DNA from: a virus
Length of the DNA stretch: 50,592 nt
Direction: 5' to 3' (one strand)
IMG/VR virus record: IMGVR_UViG_3300032278_004048
Span: 1 to 50,592 of that record
Of this stretch, positions 12,830 through 20,963 are shown piece after piece. The position numbers were made by a program, and so were the translations under genes. How positions within the stretch are numbered: position 1 is the first letter of the stretch; every line of letters begins with the position of its first letter. The notes under the pieces are model-generated. The model worked only from the letters and a program-made list of their open reading frames with translations. It did no database searches and was not told where the DNA came from.

Positions 12830-13288
12830 ATGGATAAAGACAGAGAAATCAGGCGTCTGAGAGAATACATTCACCTTCAACTCAGGCGCGAGACAAAGGG
12901 GGATAATGATGAAAGATCTAGAATACTCTTTCTTCTTGAGGAAGGCATTACTAAATCTCGAAAGAGCCAAGCACGTAGCGTCACGTCACGCACAGCTAGA
13001 AGAAATAAAAAGGCTCAACAAGATAATGCTGGAAATCAAAAAAGAGTTAAAAAAATAAAAGAAGAAATTGGAAGAAACCTGCATACCGCTAATGCTGGAC
13101 CTTACCAATTTGATCAAATCTACGATGATGTTGAAATTGATATATTTCCAATCTACATGGGAGATCGATATCAGGTAATTTTAAAATCTAAAGATACTGA
13201 ATTAACAAAGCGATTTAAAGATGAAGAAGAAGCTCGGTTGTGGGCTCGTAATACTGCTTTAAAGTTATCTAAAAAAATCACTCAATAA
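12830..13288 (+). CDS. Hypothetical protein with disturbed reading frame (152 aa as read)
   Basis: The ends read naturally: an N-terminal helix (REIRRLREYIHLQL) and a C-terminal alpha/beta part (IYDDVEIDIFPIYMGD, YQVILKSKD, RLWARNTALKL). The middle (about residues 27-72) is Ser/Arg-rich and unlike a real protein. Between 12906 and 13058 another frame encodes a convincing coiled coil instead. Switching frames at the G5 run (12898-12902) and back at the A7 run (13049-13055) would give one smooth protein of similar length. Two homopolymer indels, or programmed slippage at the second site, are possible. A strong GGAGGG lies upstream of 12830. No family assigned. Confidence 0.6.
   Translation: MDKDREIRRLREYIHLQLRRETKGDNDERSRILFLLEEGITKSRKSQARSVTSRTARRNKKAQQDNAGNQKRVKKIKEEIGRNLHTANAGPYQFDQIYDDVEIDIFPIYMGDRYQVILKSKDTELTKRFKDEEEARLWARNTALKLSKKITQ
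12906..13058 (+). other. Overlapping +1 frame encoding a coiled coil, ending at an A-AAA-AAA slip site
   Basis: From ATG-ATG at 12906, preceded by aaGGGGGata, this 50-codon frame gives MMKDLEYSFFLRKALL, NLERAKHVASRHAQLEE and IKRLNKIMLEIKKELKK segments, a regular heptad-like helix. It ends TTA-AAA-AAA-TAA; the heptamer A-AAA-AAA is in phase for a -1 slip, which would rejoin the frame of the 12830 gene at ATA-AAA-GAA. It could be a separate overlapping gene or the true middle of the 12830 protein. Confidence 0.45.
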
Positions 13289-14063
13289 TGTGTTCTATAT
13301 CATCTTTAACAATTTCTTCATACCGATCTAGTGCGTTTCCAAGATCTTGAAATTTTATTGATAGTGTAATTTCTTTAAACATCATATTAGTTCTCTGAAT
13401 TATTCCGACAATATGATTATTTGAATTGTAAATCGGTGCTCCTGATGCACCAGGCGCTGTTGGGATTGTATAAAATGACCATCTTTGGCTATCTCCCTGG
13501 TATCTACCCTCATAAACGGGAACCATTCCTGTGGCAAAGATCCCAGCTGGAGCAGAAACAGAGTAAAACTTTTGATTTTTTTTAGGCTTTATCTTCGAAA
13601 AAGTTGGTAAATCTTGATTTGATAATTTTGGATGCGTAATATCAATAATACAGATATCATATTTAATATTGACGTAACGAATTTTTCCTTTTATCACTTT
13701 GCCAGTGTAAGAGTTTAACGTTATGCTTGTTATCACTTTTGATTTGTTTGGTAAGTCTTTCCAAATTTCAAATGCCGGACCCAAACAGACATGCCCAGCG
13801 CTTAAGAAAGCTTTGACATTTTTGTACTTAAAAAAAGTTCCGGAACCCAGGGCTGTTTTTTTACCCAAATCTTTCATTTCACAAGACTTTTCTTTTGTCT
13901 TTTCGTCAACTTTACAATCTGGAACTTTAACTTGAACTGTTGTTCTAATGTAAGCAAACGCTTTTCTGTTCGGTCTTATTTCGCTTATTTGTACGGCGCA
14001 GCTAACTAGTAAGGATGAAACTAACAGCAAAATCAAACTTACTTTATTTTGATTTTTTTTCAT
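13278..14063 (-). CDS. Trypsin-like serine protease, exported lipoprotein (261 aa)
   Basis: The N-terminus is a signal peptide with a good lipobox (SSLLVSC, Cys 22). The chymotrypsin-fold triad is visible: His in LSAGHVC, Asp in KYDICIIDI and Ser in PGASGAPIY, with the oxyanion-hole Gly just before the Ser. A short insert between the signal and the domain has two Cys (VPDCKVDEKTKEKSC), perhaps a disulfide loop. It would act on envelope proteins outside the cytoplasm. It is one of only three genes on the - strand and faces away from the helicase gene across 137 bases of A+T-rich sequence. The 3' end overlaps the 12830 gene by 11 bases. Confidence 0.85.
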   Translation of the reverse strand: MKKNQNKVSLILLLVSSLLVSCAVQISEIRPNRKAFAYIRTTVQVKVPDCKVDEKTKEKSCEMKDLGKKTALGSGTFFKYKNVKAFLSAGHVCLGPAFEIWKDLPNKSKVITSITLNSYTGKVIKGKIRYVNIKYDICIIDITHPKLSNQDLPTFSKIKPKKNQKFYSVSAPAGIFATGMVPVYEGRYQGDSQRWSFYTIPTAPGASGAPIYNSNNHIVGIIQRTNMMFKEITLSIKFQDLGNALDRYEEIVKDDIEHIIE

Positions 14064-14200
14064 AAAGTGCTCTCTATAATATAACTATATGGTTTTTTGA
14101 GGATACCATAAAATACAGAATAAATTTTTAGAATATCTCTAGTTAAGATCACCTGAACTGATTGCTATTTTTTGTTAGAATTCTCTTTAAGGAGAATACA
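14064..14200. promoter_or_regulatory. Divergent intergenic region
   Basis: 137 A+T-rich bases separate the - strand protease and the + strand helicase. CTATAATATAAC at about 14074-14085 could provide a -10 element on either strand, as its complement reads TTATATTATAG some 20 bases before the protease start. The helicase has a good ribosome binding site (aAGGAGAatacaATG). No clear -35 boxes or operators are seen. Confidence 0.35.
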
Positions 14201-15799
14201 ATGAACCCGATGTTTCCTCACGAAGAAATAAGGCCACAACAAGAAATAGCTATTGATTTTTTGAACAAGACGTTTAAGGAAGAAAAGAAGAAATTTTGCG
14301 TTATTGAAGCCGGGACTGGCGTGGGGAAGAGCGCGCTGGGACTCTATGCTGCTAATTTACTAGCAAATAATTTCTCAGAAAAAGAAGCCGGAGCTTATTT
14401 TTTAACCACACAAAAAATACTGCAAGATCAGTACGTAAAAGATTACAGCAGTCAAAACTTATTTTCCCTCAAATCATCTTCAAACTATCAGTGCAAATAC
14501 TACAAGGGAAATTCGTGTGGAGAAAGCTTAAGGTTACTAAAGACCGCTGATAAAAATTCTCAGTTTTTCAAGTGTTGCACTATTAACTGCATCTATAAGA
14601 AAGAAAAAGAAAACTTTATCAACAACAGAAAGGGAGTAACAAACTTTTCGTATTTTTTGGCCGAGACGGTTTATGCCGGCCAGCTTAAGCCACGAAATCT
14701 TTTAGTGATTGATGAAGCTCACAACACCGCTGATGAGCTTTCCAAATTTATAGAAGTAACAATATCAGAAAGGTTTTGTAGATCTCAGAAAATAAATTTC
14801 CCGGAGAGCTTTACTCAGTTACAAGCATTTACCTGGATTAAAAAAACGTATTACCCACACATCAGCTCTAGATTAAAACACATGCAAAAATTTTTAGAAC
14901 AGCACGTCGGTCTTAAGGAAAAATTAAAAGATCTGCAAAGCGTTTCAAAGAATTTTGATTTGCTAGATAAGCACGTCTGTAAAGTCAAAAGGTTTATCGG
15001 TAGGTACGAAAAAGAAAATTGGGTATTTAGCTTAATTGAAGCACGCGGTCGGTCAATGAGAAAATTAGAATTTAAGCCAATTGACGTTTCAAAATACGCT
15101 CACGAATATTTATTCGATAGAGCCGATCACGTTCTTTTCATGAGCGCTACTATTTTAGACAAAAAAGCTTTTTGTCAGCTGTTAGGAATTGATGCAGAGA
15201 ATTGTAACTACCTTAGTTTACCTAGTCCGTTCCCAATAGAGAACAAACCAATTATTCCCGTGGGCATTGGAAGAATGTCAGCTCAACATATCGATAATTC
15301 TTTACCCAAATTAGCAAAGGCAGTAGAGTCAATTATCGAAGAACACAAAAACCAAAAGGGAATAATTCACTGTCACTCTTATAAGATAGCTCATTTTCTA
15401 AGAAAGAATATCAGAAAAGGAAAAAGCAGATTAATATACCACACCTCTGAAGATAGAGACGAGGCACTAGAGAGGCACAAAAATTCTACTAAACCGACTA
15501 TTCTCTTATCGCCATCAATGACTGAGGGCGTTGATCTAAAGGATGATTTGAGCCGTTTTCAAATCATTTGCAAAGTACCTTACCCATACTTGGGTGATAA
15601 GCTTATTAGAAAAAAAATGAACAAGTGGAAATGGTGGTACCCGTTGCAAACATCTAAAACGATAATTCAATCAGTCGGAAGATCGGTTAGATCGAAAGAT
15701 GATTACGCGACTACTTATATTCTAGATGACGATTGGCAAAAATTCTTTAACATGAACTATCGTTTTTTTCCAGAAGATTTTCACAACGCGATCAAATAA
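14201..15799 (+). CDS. DinG/XPD-type superfamily 2 helicase (532 aa)
   Basis: ATG at 14201 follows AAGGAGA; an upstream in-frame TTG is not needed. Walker A is GTGVGKS (residues 38-44), the DEAH box is at 171-174, TEGVDL marks motif V and QSVGRSVR (490-497) motif VI. Between Walker A and DEAH lie clustered Cys residues (YQCKYYKGNSC, FKCCTINC) that match the iron-sulfur site of DinG/XPD helicases. Such 5'-3' helicases unwind DNA or R-loops in repair and recombination; in a phage the likely role is replication or repair. It starts a long + strand run of accessory genes. Confidence 0.9.
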   Translation: MNPMFPHEEIRPQQEIAIDFLNKTFKEEKKKFCVIEAGTGVGKSALGLYAANLLANNFSEKEAGAYFLTTQKILQDQYVKDYSSQNLFSLKSSSNYQCKYYKGNSCGESLRLLKTADKNSQFFKCCTINCIYKKEKENFINNRKGVTNFSYFLAETVYAGQLKPRNLLVIDEAHNTADELSKFIEVTISERFCRSQKINFPESFTQLQAFTWIKKTYYPHISSRLKHMQKFLEQHVGLKEKLKDLQSVSKNFDLLDKHVCKVKRFIGRYEKENWVFSLIEARGRSMRKLEFKPIDVSKYAHEYLFDRADHVLFMSATILDKKAFCQLLGIDAENCNYLSLPSPFPIENKPIIPVGIGRMSAQHIDNSLPKLAKAVESIIEEHKNQKGIIHCHSYKIAHFLRKNIRKGKSRLIYHTSEDRDEALERHKNSTKPTILLSPSMTEGVDLKDDLSRFQIICKVPYPYLGDKLIRKKMNKWKWWYPLQTSKTIIQSVGRSVRSKDDYATTYILDDDWQKFFNMNYRFFPEDFHNAIK

Positions 15800-15843
15800 G
15801 CTGGTTTCTATCTGAAAATCTTCTCTTAGTGTGGGGAGAGAAA

Positions 15844-16269
15844 ATGAGTAAGATCAAAATGGGTCCAGGACCTGGGGCCGGGCTTATCATTGTTAAGAAT
15901 CGAAATAAAAAAAATATTAAAATTCTTGCCCTTATTAATCACGACGGAAGCTACGATTTACCGAAGGGTGCTTTAGATAAAACTGATGCTAGTTTTTTAG
16001 ACTGTGCTAAAAGAGAATGTGAAGAAGAATGTAGCATCAAGATTAAGAATCACGATCTTATCAAATCAATCCCAATAATATCATCGGGTCGGTTAATTGT
16101 CTTTGTGGCAAAAACTGACCAAAAGCCAAAAATTAAAAAAAATCCGCACTCTGGTATTTTAGAACATGCTGGATATGAATGGGTAACTACCAGCATATTT
16201 AAAAAAAATACCTCTAAATTTCTAGAGGGAGCGATTAAAAAATTCGAGAATTATACGTTCTTGATCTGA
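15844..16269 (+). CDS. NUDIX hydrolase (141 aa)
   Basis: ATG at 15844 is preceded by gGGGAGAgaaa; a GTG 15 bases earlier is less likely. The Nudix box is present with small changes: PKGALDKTDASF then AKRECEEECSI, keeping R-E-x-x-E-E for metal binding but with Asp for the first Glu and Ser for the usual Gly. These enzymes hydrolyse nucleoside diphosphate derivatives such as oxidised nucleotides, ADP-ribose, Ap4A or RNA caps; the substrate cannot be told. The size is typical of single-domain NUDIX proteins. Confidence 0.85.
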   Translation: MSKIKMGPGPGAGLIIVKNRNKKNIKILALINHDGSYDLPKGALDKTDASFLDCAKRECEEECSIKIKNHDLIKSIPIISSGRLIVFVAKTDQKPKIKKNPHSGILEHAGYEWVTTSIFKKNTSKFLEGAIKKFENYTFLI

Positions 16270-16295
16270 GGATAGAATTTAAAAAATAATATATT

Positions 16296-17474
16296 ATGGC
16301 TACTTTTAAAGAAAATAAAAATATATCTGATCGATCTGCTTCTGACAGGCTCAGACATAAAGAAAAGATTGAAAAAGCAATCCGCGAAGGTATACATGAC
16401 ATCGTTGCTGATGAATCTATAATTGGTCAAGACGGGAAAAAACGAGTAAAAATTCCAGTAAAGGGGATCAAAGAGTGGCGGTTTGTCTACGGCGAAAACG
16501 AAAAAAGAAAGAATGTCGGATCGGCGTCGGGAAAAGATATTGCTCGTGGTCAAAAAGTAGGTGAGAAAGATCGAAAGATGCCGGGATCACCCGGAGGCGC
16601 GGGTAACCAAAGAGGCGAAGAGTATTACGAAGTTGAGATAACGCTTGATGAGTTAGCAAAATATTTATTTGAAGATTTAAACCTGCCCAACTTAGAGAAG
16701 AAAAAATTTAAAGAGATATCAATAAAATCTTTTAAACGACACGGGTATCGTAACCAGGGAATTAGACCCAGGCTTGATAAAAAAGAGACAATAAAGAAAA
16801 AAATAAAACGTAAAAAGAAAGCTATCAAAAACAAAACGTATAACCCAGATGATGATGAACGTTTTGGTTTTCACGACGATGATCTGAGATATCGATACAT
16901 CAAAGAAAAAAAGAAACCCACATCAAGCGCTGCGATATTTTTTATTATGGATGTATCTGGATCAATGACAAAAGATAAGAAATTTCTAGCTAGAAGTTTT
17001 TTCTTTCTACTGTATCAGTTTATCAGATCTAAATATGAAAATGTAGAACACGTTTTTATCTCGCATGATGTGGGCGCGCAAGAAGTAAACGAGGATGATT
17101 TCTTCGGTAAAAGCTCTCATGGTGGGACAATAGTTTCCTCAGGTTTAGAAAAATGCATGTCAATCATAGAAACAAGATACCACCCGAACGTTTGGAACAT
17201 ATATACCTTCCAATGTTCTGATGGGGATAACTGGCCAGAAGATAATGAGCGAGTATTAGAATCTGCTAGTCAGTTAATTCACTTAAGCCAATTTTACGGT
17301 TATTGCGAAATAGAACCTAGAAGCGAAAGGAAGGGACAACGGTGGTTACAGCTATCTACGCTATCAGAGCTGTTTAGCACTTTAGTTTCTTCATCTTTTA
17401 AAATAGCTGAAATCAGAAAAAAAGATGATATTTGGCTAGCTTTTCAGAGATTTTTTGGAGTATTTCGTGAGTGA
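16296..17474 (+). CDS. yeaH: YeaH/YhbH-family protein (DUF444, von Willebrand A-like) (392 aa)
   Basis: The N-terminal part has the family hallmarks: a charged SASDRLRHKEKI helix, IKGIKEWRF-like strand, and a Gly-rich GSPGGAGNQRGEEYYEVEI stretch. The C-terminal vWA-like domain has a MIDAS site DVSGSM (219-224), with SHGGT as the likely Thr motif. In bacteria it is encoded beside PrkA (yeaG-yeaH) and works in sustained stress and nitrogen starvation. Here it forms an operon with SpoVR and PrkA; its end overlaps the SpoVR start region. Length fits the family (about 390-430 aa). Confidence 0.88.
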   Translation: MATFKENKNISDRSASDRLRHKEKIEKAIREGIHDIVADESIIGQDGKKRVKIPVKGIKEWRFVYGENEKRKNVGSASGKDIARGQKVGEKDRKMPGSPGGAGNQRGEEYYEVEITLDELAKYLFEDLNLPNLEKKKFKEISIKSFKRHGYRNQGIRPRLDKKETIKKKIKRKKKAIKNKTYNPDDDERFGFHDDDLRYRYIKEKKKPTSSAAIFFIMDVSGSMTKDKKFLARSFFFLLYQFIRSKYENVEHVFISHDVGAQEVNEDDFFGKSSHGGTIVSSGLEKCMSIIETRYHPNVWNIYTFQCSDGDNWPEDNERVLESASQLIHLSQFYGYCEIEPRSERKGQRWLQLSTLSELFSTLVSSSFKIAEIRKKDDIWLAFQRFFGVFRE

Positions 17475-18771
17475 TTGGGCAATAAAAAACCTAGAAGAGT
17501 GGGATGAAAAAATTATTGAGTTGGCAAAGTCTCACAATCTAGATTGGTTTCCAATCTCATATGAGATATGTGATTACTACGCGATGATCGGTAATATGGC
17601 ATATCACGGCATGCCTCTTCACTACCGGCACTGGAGTTACGGCAAGTCTTTCGAGAGAACTCATCAGATGTATAATTTAGGTGCTGAGGGTTTGCCCTAT
17701 GAATTGATCATAAATAGCGATCCATCAATTGCATATCTTATGCGAGAAAATCCTTTTCATTTGCAGCTTTTAATCATGTGTCACTGTGTCGGCCACTCAG
17801 ATTTTTTCAAAAACAATTTAACTTTTTCTGATACTGGGCCAGAGACAATCATACAAAGATTTAAAAATGCCAAAAAAAGAATTGATAGCTACATAGAAGA
17901 TCCAAGCATTGGTATTGGAAAAGTTGAAAGAATTTTAGACGCTGCTCATGCTCTATCAATGCACGTTCCACCAAGCTGTAAAACTTATATTCCTCACAGA
18001 GAAAGAAGAAAAGAGTTAATCAGCAAAATAAAATCCGGTGATGAAGAATACCTCGATAGAGATCCAGATTTTTACCCGATAGTTTTAGAACCTGATTTGC
18101 TAGCTTTTATATCAGAAATGTCTATCAACATAGAAGATTGGGAGAGAGATATCGTTGAAATTGTTCGGTTGGAATCGATGTATTTCATGCCTCAGATTAG
18201 AACAAAAATCATGAATGAAGGATGGGCTTGTTTTTGGCACTATCGATTGATGCATGAGTTAGATCTACCACAGAAATATCACATCCCATTTATCAAAAGT
18301 CACAATCAAGTTGTTCGTCCGCACTTGGGAAGAATCAATCCCTATCACTTAGGATTTTACCTATTTAACAAAATAGAAGAGCGTTATGGTTTGGAAGAAT
18401 GTTTCATAGCTAGAGAAGTTTGCCATGATGAATCTTTTATTAGGCAATATTTAACTCAGGAAGATTGTTATGAATTAAATTTATTTTCTTACTCTCTTTA
18501 TAAAAAAGACTATATCATCAATGAAGTGTCAGATGATGATGGATGGAAAGCGATTAAAAATTCTTTAATTCAACAGATTGGTTCAAACTCTATTCCAAAA
18601 ATAGCTATTAGCGAAATGAAAAGCAATAACGTTTTAAAAGTGAAGCACGAACACGACGGAAGAGATTTAGAATTAAGTTACGCAGAGAAGGTTGTTGATT
18701 ATATTAGTACTCTGTGGGGTGGGGTGGTACGACTAGACACCGTTATAGAAGATGAGCCTTTCGAAATTTAA
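17467..18771 (+). CDS. spoVR: SpoVR-family protein (434 aa)
   Basis: The GTG at 17467 is chosen because GGAG lies six bases upstream; a TTG at 17455 is the alternative. The protein matches the SpoVR/YcgB family: DWFPISYEICDYYAMIG near the start, MPLHYRHWSYGK, YELIINSDPSIAYLM, the CHCVGHSDFF segment and NEGWACFWHYRLMHEL further on. The His-rich positions may bind metal. In Bacillus it affects the spore cortex; in other bacteria it groups with PrkA and YeaH in a stress module whose biochemistry is still unclear. It starts within the YeaH gene end, and PrkA follows after 14 bases. Confidence 0.9.
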   Translation: MSDWAIKNLEEWDEKIIELAKSHNLDWFPISYEICDYYAMIGNMAYHGMPLHYRHWSYGKSFERTHQMYNLGAEGLPYELIINSDPSIAYLMRENPFHLQLLIMCHCVGHSDFFKNNLTFSDTGPETIIQRFKNAKKRIDSYIEDPSIGIGKVERILDAAHALSMHVPPSCKTYIPHRERRKELISKIKSGDEEYLDRDPDFYPIVLEPDLLAFISEMSINIEDWERDIVEIVRLESMYFMPQIRTKIMNEGWACFWHYRLMHELDLPQKYHIPFIKSHNQVVRPHLGRINPYHLGFYLFNKIEERYGLEECFIAREVCHDESFIRQYLTQEDCYELNLFSYSLYKKDYIINEVSDDDGWKAIKNSLIQQIGSNSIPKIAISEMKSNNVLKVKHEHDGRDLELSYAEKVVDYISTLWGGVVRLDTVIEDEPFEI

Positions 18772-18785
18772 TACACGGAGATGAT

Positions 18786-20714
18786 GTGAGCAAAAAAAAT
18801 TTTTTAAAGCTAATACAGGAACAGAGAAAGAATTCAAAAAAAGAAAAATTTGAAGGCAATTTTCTTGATTTCCTAGGAAAAGTTAAAGAGCAACCAGAAT
18901 TAGCTGATCCTGCGCATAAAAGATTATACGATACATTAGTCAGCCACGGTGTTAATGCTATGCTAGATAGCAACCCTAGAAAAAACAAGATATTTGACGG
19001 AGAAAATATAAAAATATACGATTATTTTAAGGATGAATTCTTTGGAACTGAGAGAGTTATTTCTAAAATAATGAGATTTTTAAAGTCTGCTGCGTTAAAG
19101 GGCGAAGAATCTAGGCAAGTTTTACTGCTGATGGGACCTGTTGGCGCCGGCAAATCTGCTATTACCGAGCACATTAAAAGCTCTCTTGAGGGAGTTAGTT
19201 ACTTTCATATTGATGGAGATCCCCAGCGCGGTAATCCGTTGCACTTAGTCCCAAGAAGTTTAAGAACAACATTTGAAGAAGAGCTTAACGTTAAAATTGA
19301 TGGGGATGTTTCTCCGCCGGTTAGGTATTCTTTGCTTAATGACTTAAACGGAAAATATGAAGACTTTAAAATAGTTGAAACAACGTTTTCCCAAAGGGGA
19401 AGAAGAGGAATTGCGTCAGTTCCACCCATGGATGCAAACAGCCAAGATGTTTCAGTCTTGATAGGTTCGGAAGATATTTCAAAACTAGACTTGTACTCAG
19501 AAGATGATCCAAGGGTTCTTTCTCTCAACGGTGCATTTAATATTGGGAATAGGGGAATAGTAGAATTCATAGAACTCTTTAAGAATGAAATTGAGTTTCT
19601 TCACACGATTATTACTGCAACTCAGGAAAAAAGAGTACCTGCTCCTGGTAGACATGATATGATCCACTTTGATGGGGTTATCATTGCGCACTGCAACGAG
19701 GCTGAGTGGAATCGATTTCAGAGCGAACATACTAACGAAGCTATCTTAGATAGAGTTGTAAAGATTAACGTACCCTACGTTTTAGAGTTAGACCAAGAAA
19801 TTAAAATATACGAAAAACTTTTATCGAGATCTAATTTTGACAGTCACATTGCTCCTCACACTTTAAGAGTAGCTTCGATGTTTTCTGTTCTTTCTAGGTT
19901 AAAGTCATCGGGTAAGTGTGACACTTTGACAAAGATGAAGATTTATAACGGTGAAGATGTTATTGAAAAGGGTCGAGTTAAAAAGATTGACATAAAGGAT
20001 TTAAGGGAAGAGTCTAATCACGAGGGGATGAGCGGAATTTCTACTAGGTTTATTATGAAGTCAATTGATTGTGCCCTTTCAGATAGCGATAAAGGGTTCA
20101 TCACGCCTATATCGATAATGGATACCATAGCAAAGAACTGTAAAGAGCAAATAGTCGATGATGCTTTCAAACAAGAGTGCTTAACCCTATTACAAGACGT
20201 TGTCAGAAAAGAGTACCTCAGGATACTGGAAAATGAAATTGCTAAAGCTTTCGTAGCTGCTTACGAAGAACAAGCACAGTCTCTTTTCGAAACTTACCTT
20301 GATAATGCTGAAGCGTTTGCCATGAGATCAAAAATTAAAGACCGGATAACCAACGAAGAAATGGTGCCGGATGAAAAATTTATGACCACTATTGAAGAAG
20401 CTATCGGGATAGTCGGTTCAGCTAAAGAAGGGTTTCGAGCAGACGTTACAGCTTACATGTTCGCAAAAGTCCGGCGCGGTGGGACTGTAGATTACAGAAG
20501 TTACGAACCGCTGAAAGAGGCTATTGAAAGTTACCTCATTAACAGCGTTAAAGACATGGCAAGAATTGTTACAAAATCTAAAACTAGGGATGAAAAACAG
20601 AAGAAAAAATACAATAATATGATAAAAACCATGATAGATGATTATTGTTATACAGAGGACTCCGCTGAGGAGATTCTCGTGTATGCTAGCAATAACCTTT
20701 GGAGGGACTCATAA
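18786..20714 (+). CDS. prkA: PrkA-family serine protein kinase / AAA protein (642 aa)
   Basis: GTG start with acACGGAG upstream. The sequence follows PrkA (YeaG) end to end, and 642 aa is the expected length. An AAA-type ATPase part comes first, with Walker A GPVGAGKS (117-124) and a PSVP-like IASVPPMDANSQD loop, followed by HFDGVIIAHCNEAEW and an LDRVVKINVPYVL segment; the C-terminal kinase-like part has the GISTRFIMKSID region. PrkA is a stress-linked kinase, possibly also protease-like, acting with YeaH and SpoVR. Having all three side by side in one phage suggests a whole functional unit was acquired. Confidence 0.92.
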   Translation: MSKKNFLKLIQEQRKNSKKEKFEGNFLDFLGKVKEQPELADPAHKRLYDTLVSHGVNAMLDSNPRKNKIFDGENIKIYDYFKDEFFGTERVISKIMRFLKSAALKGEESRQVLLLMGPVGAGKSAITEHIKSSLEGVSYFHIDGDPQRGNPLHLVPRSLRTTFEEELNVKIDGDVSPPVRYSLLNDLNGKYEDFKIVETTFSQRGRRGIASVPPMDANSQDVSVLIGSEDISKLDLYSEDDPRVLSLNGAFNIGNRGIVEFIELFKNEIEFLHTIITATQEKRVPAPGRHDMIHFDGVIIAHCNEAEWNRFQSEHTNEAILDRVVKINVPYVLELDQEIKIYEKLLSRSNFDSHIAPHTLRVASMFSVLSRLKSSGKCDTLTKMKIYNGEDVIEKGRVKKIDIKDLREESNHEGMSGISTRFIMKSIDCALSDSDKGFITPISIMDTIAKNCKEQIVDDAFKQECLTLLQDVVRKEYLRILENEIAKAFVAAYEEQAQSLFETYLDNAEAFAMRSKIKDRITNEEMVPDEKFMTTIEEAIGIVGSAKEGFRADVTAYMFAKVRRGGTVDYRSYEPLKEAIESYLINSVKDMARIVTKSKTRDEKQKKKYNNMIKTMIDDYCYTEDSAEEILVYASNNLWRDS

Positions 20715-20956
20715 TGAACCTTAATACCAGTTCAATTTTAATTTTATCTGCAGCTATTTTTTCTTTTACTCATTCCACATTAGCAATCACAGCATTTAGC
20801 CTCGGGGTTTTTGGTGCTTTTATAAATTATTGCGTTGAGCTTGGAGAAAGACAACAAAAAGTAAAAGAAGTAGAAAACGCCACAGAAAACATATCGACTA
20901 TTATCTCTAATTTAGCATCCGGAATATCGGGTAAAGACAAAGATAACTTTCACTAA
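20714..20956 (+). CDS. Small membrane protein (80 aa)
   Basis: It starts at the last base of the PrkA stop, with GGAGGG upstream. Two hydrophobic stretches (SSILILSAAIFSF and AITAFSLGVFGAFINY) form a membrane hairpin, followed by a charged coiled-coil-like tail with ENATENISTIISNLASG. It may be a holin-like, membrane-anchored partner of the stress module, or unrelated. No family recognised. Confidence 0.65.
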   Translation: MNLNTSSILILSAAIFSFTHSTLAITAFSLGVFGAFINYCVELGERQQKVKEVENATENISTIISNLASGISGKDKDNFH

Positions 20957-20963
20957 GCTTCAC

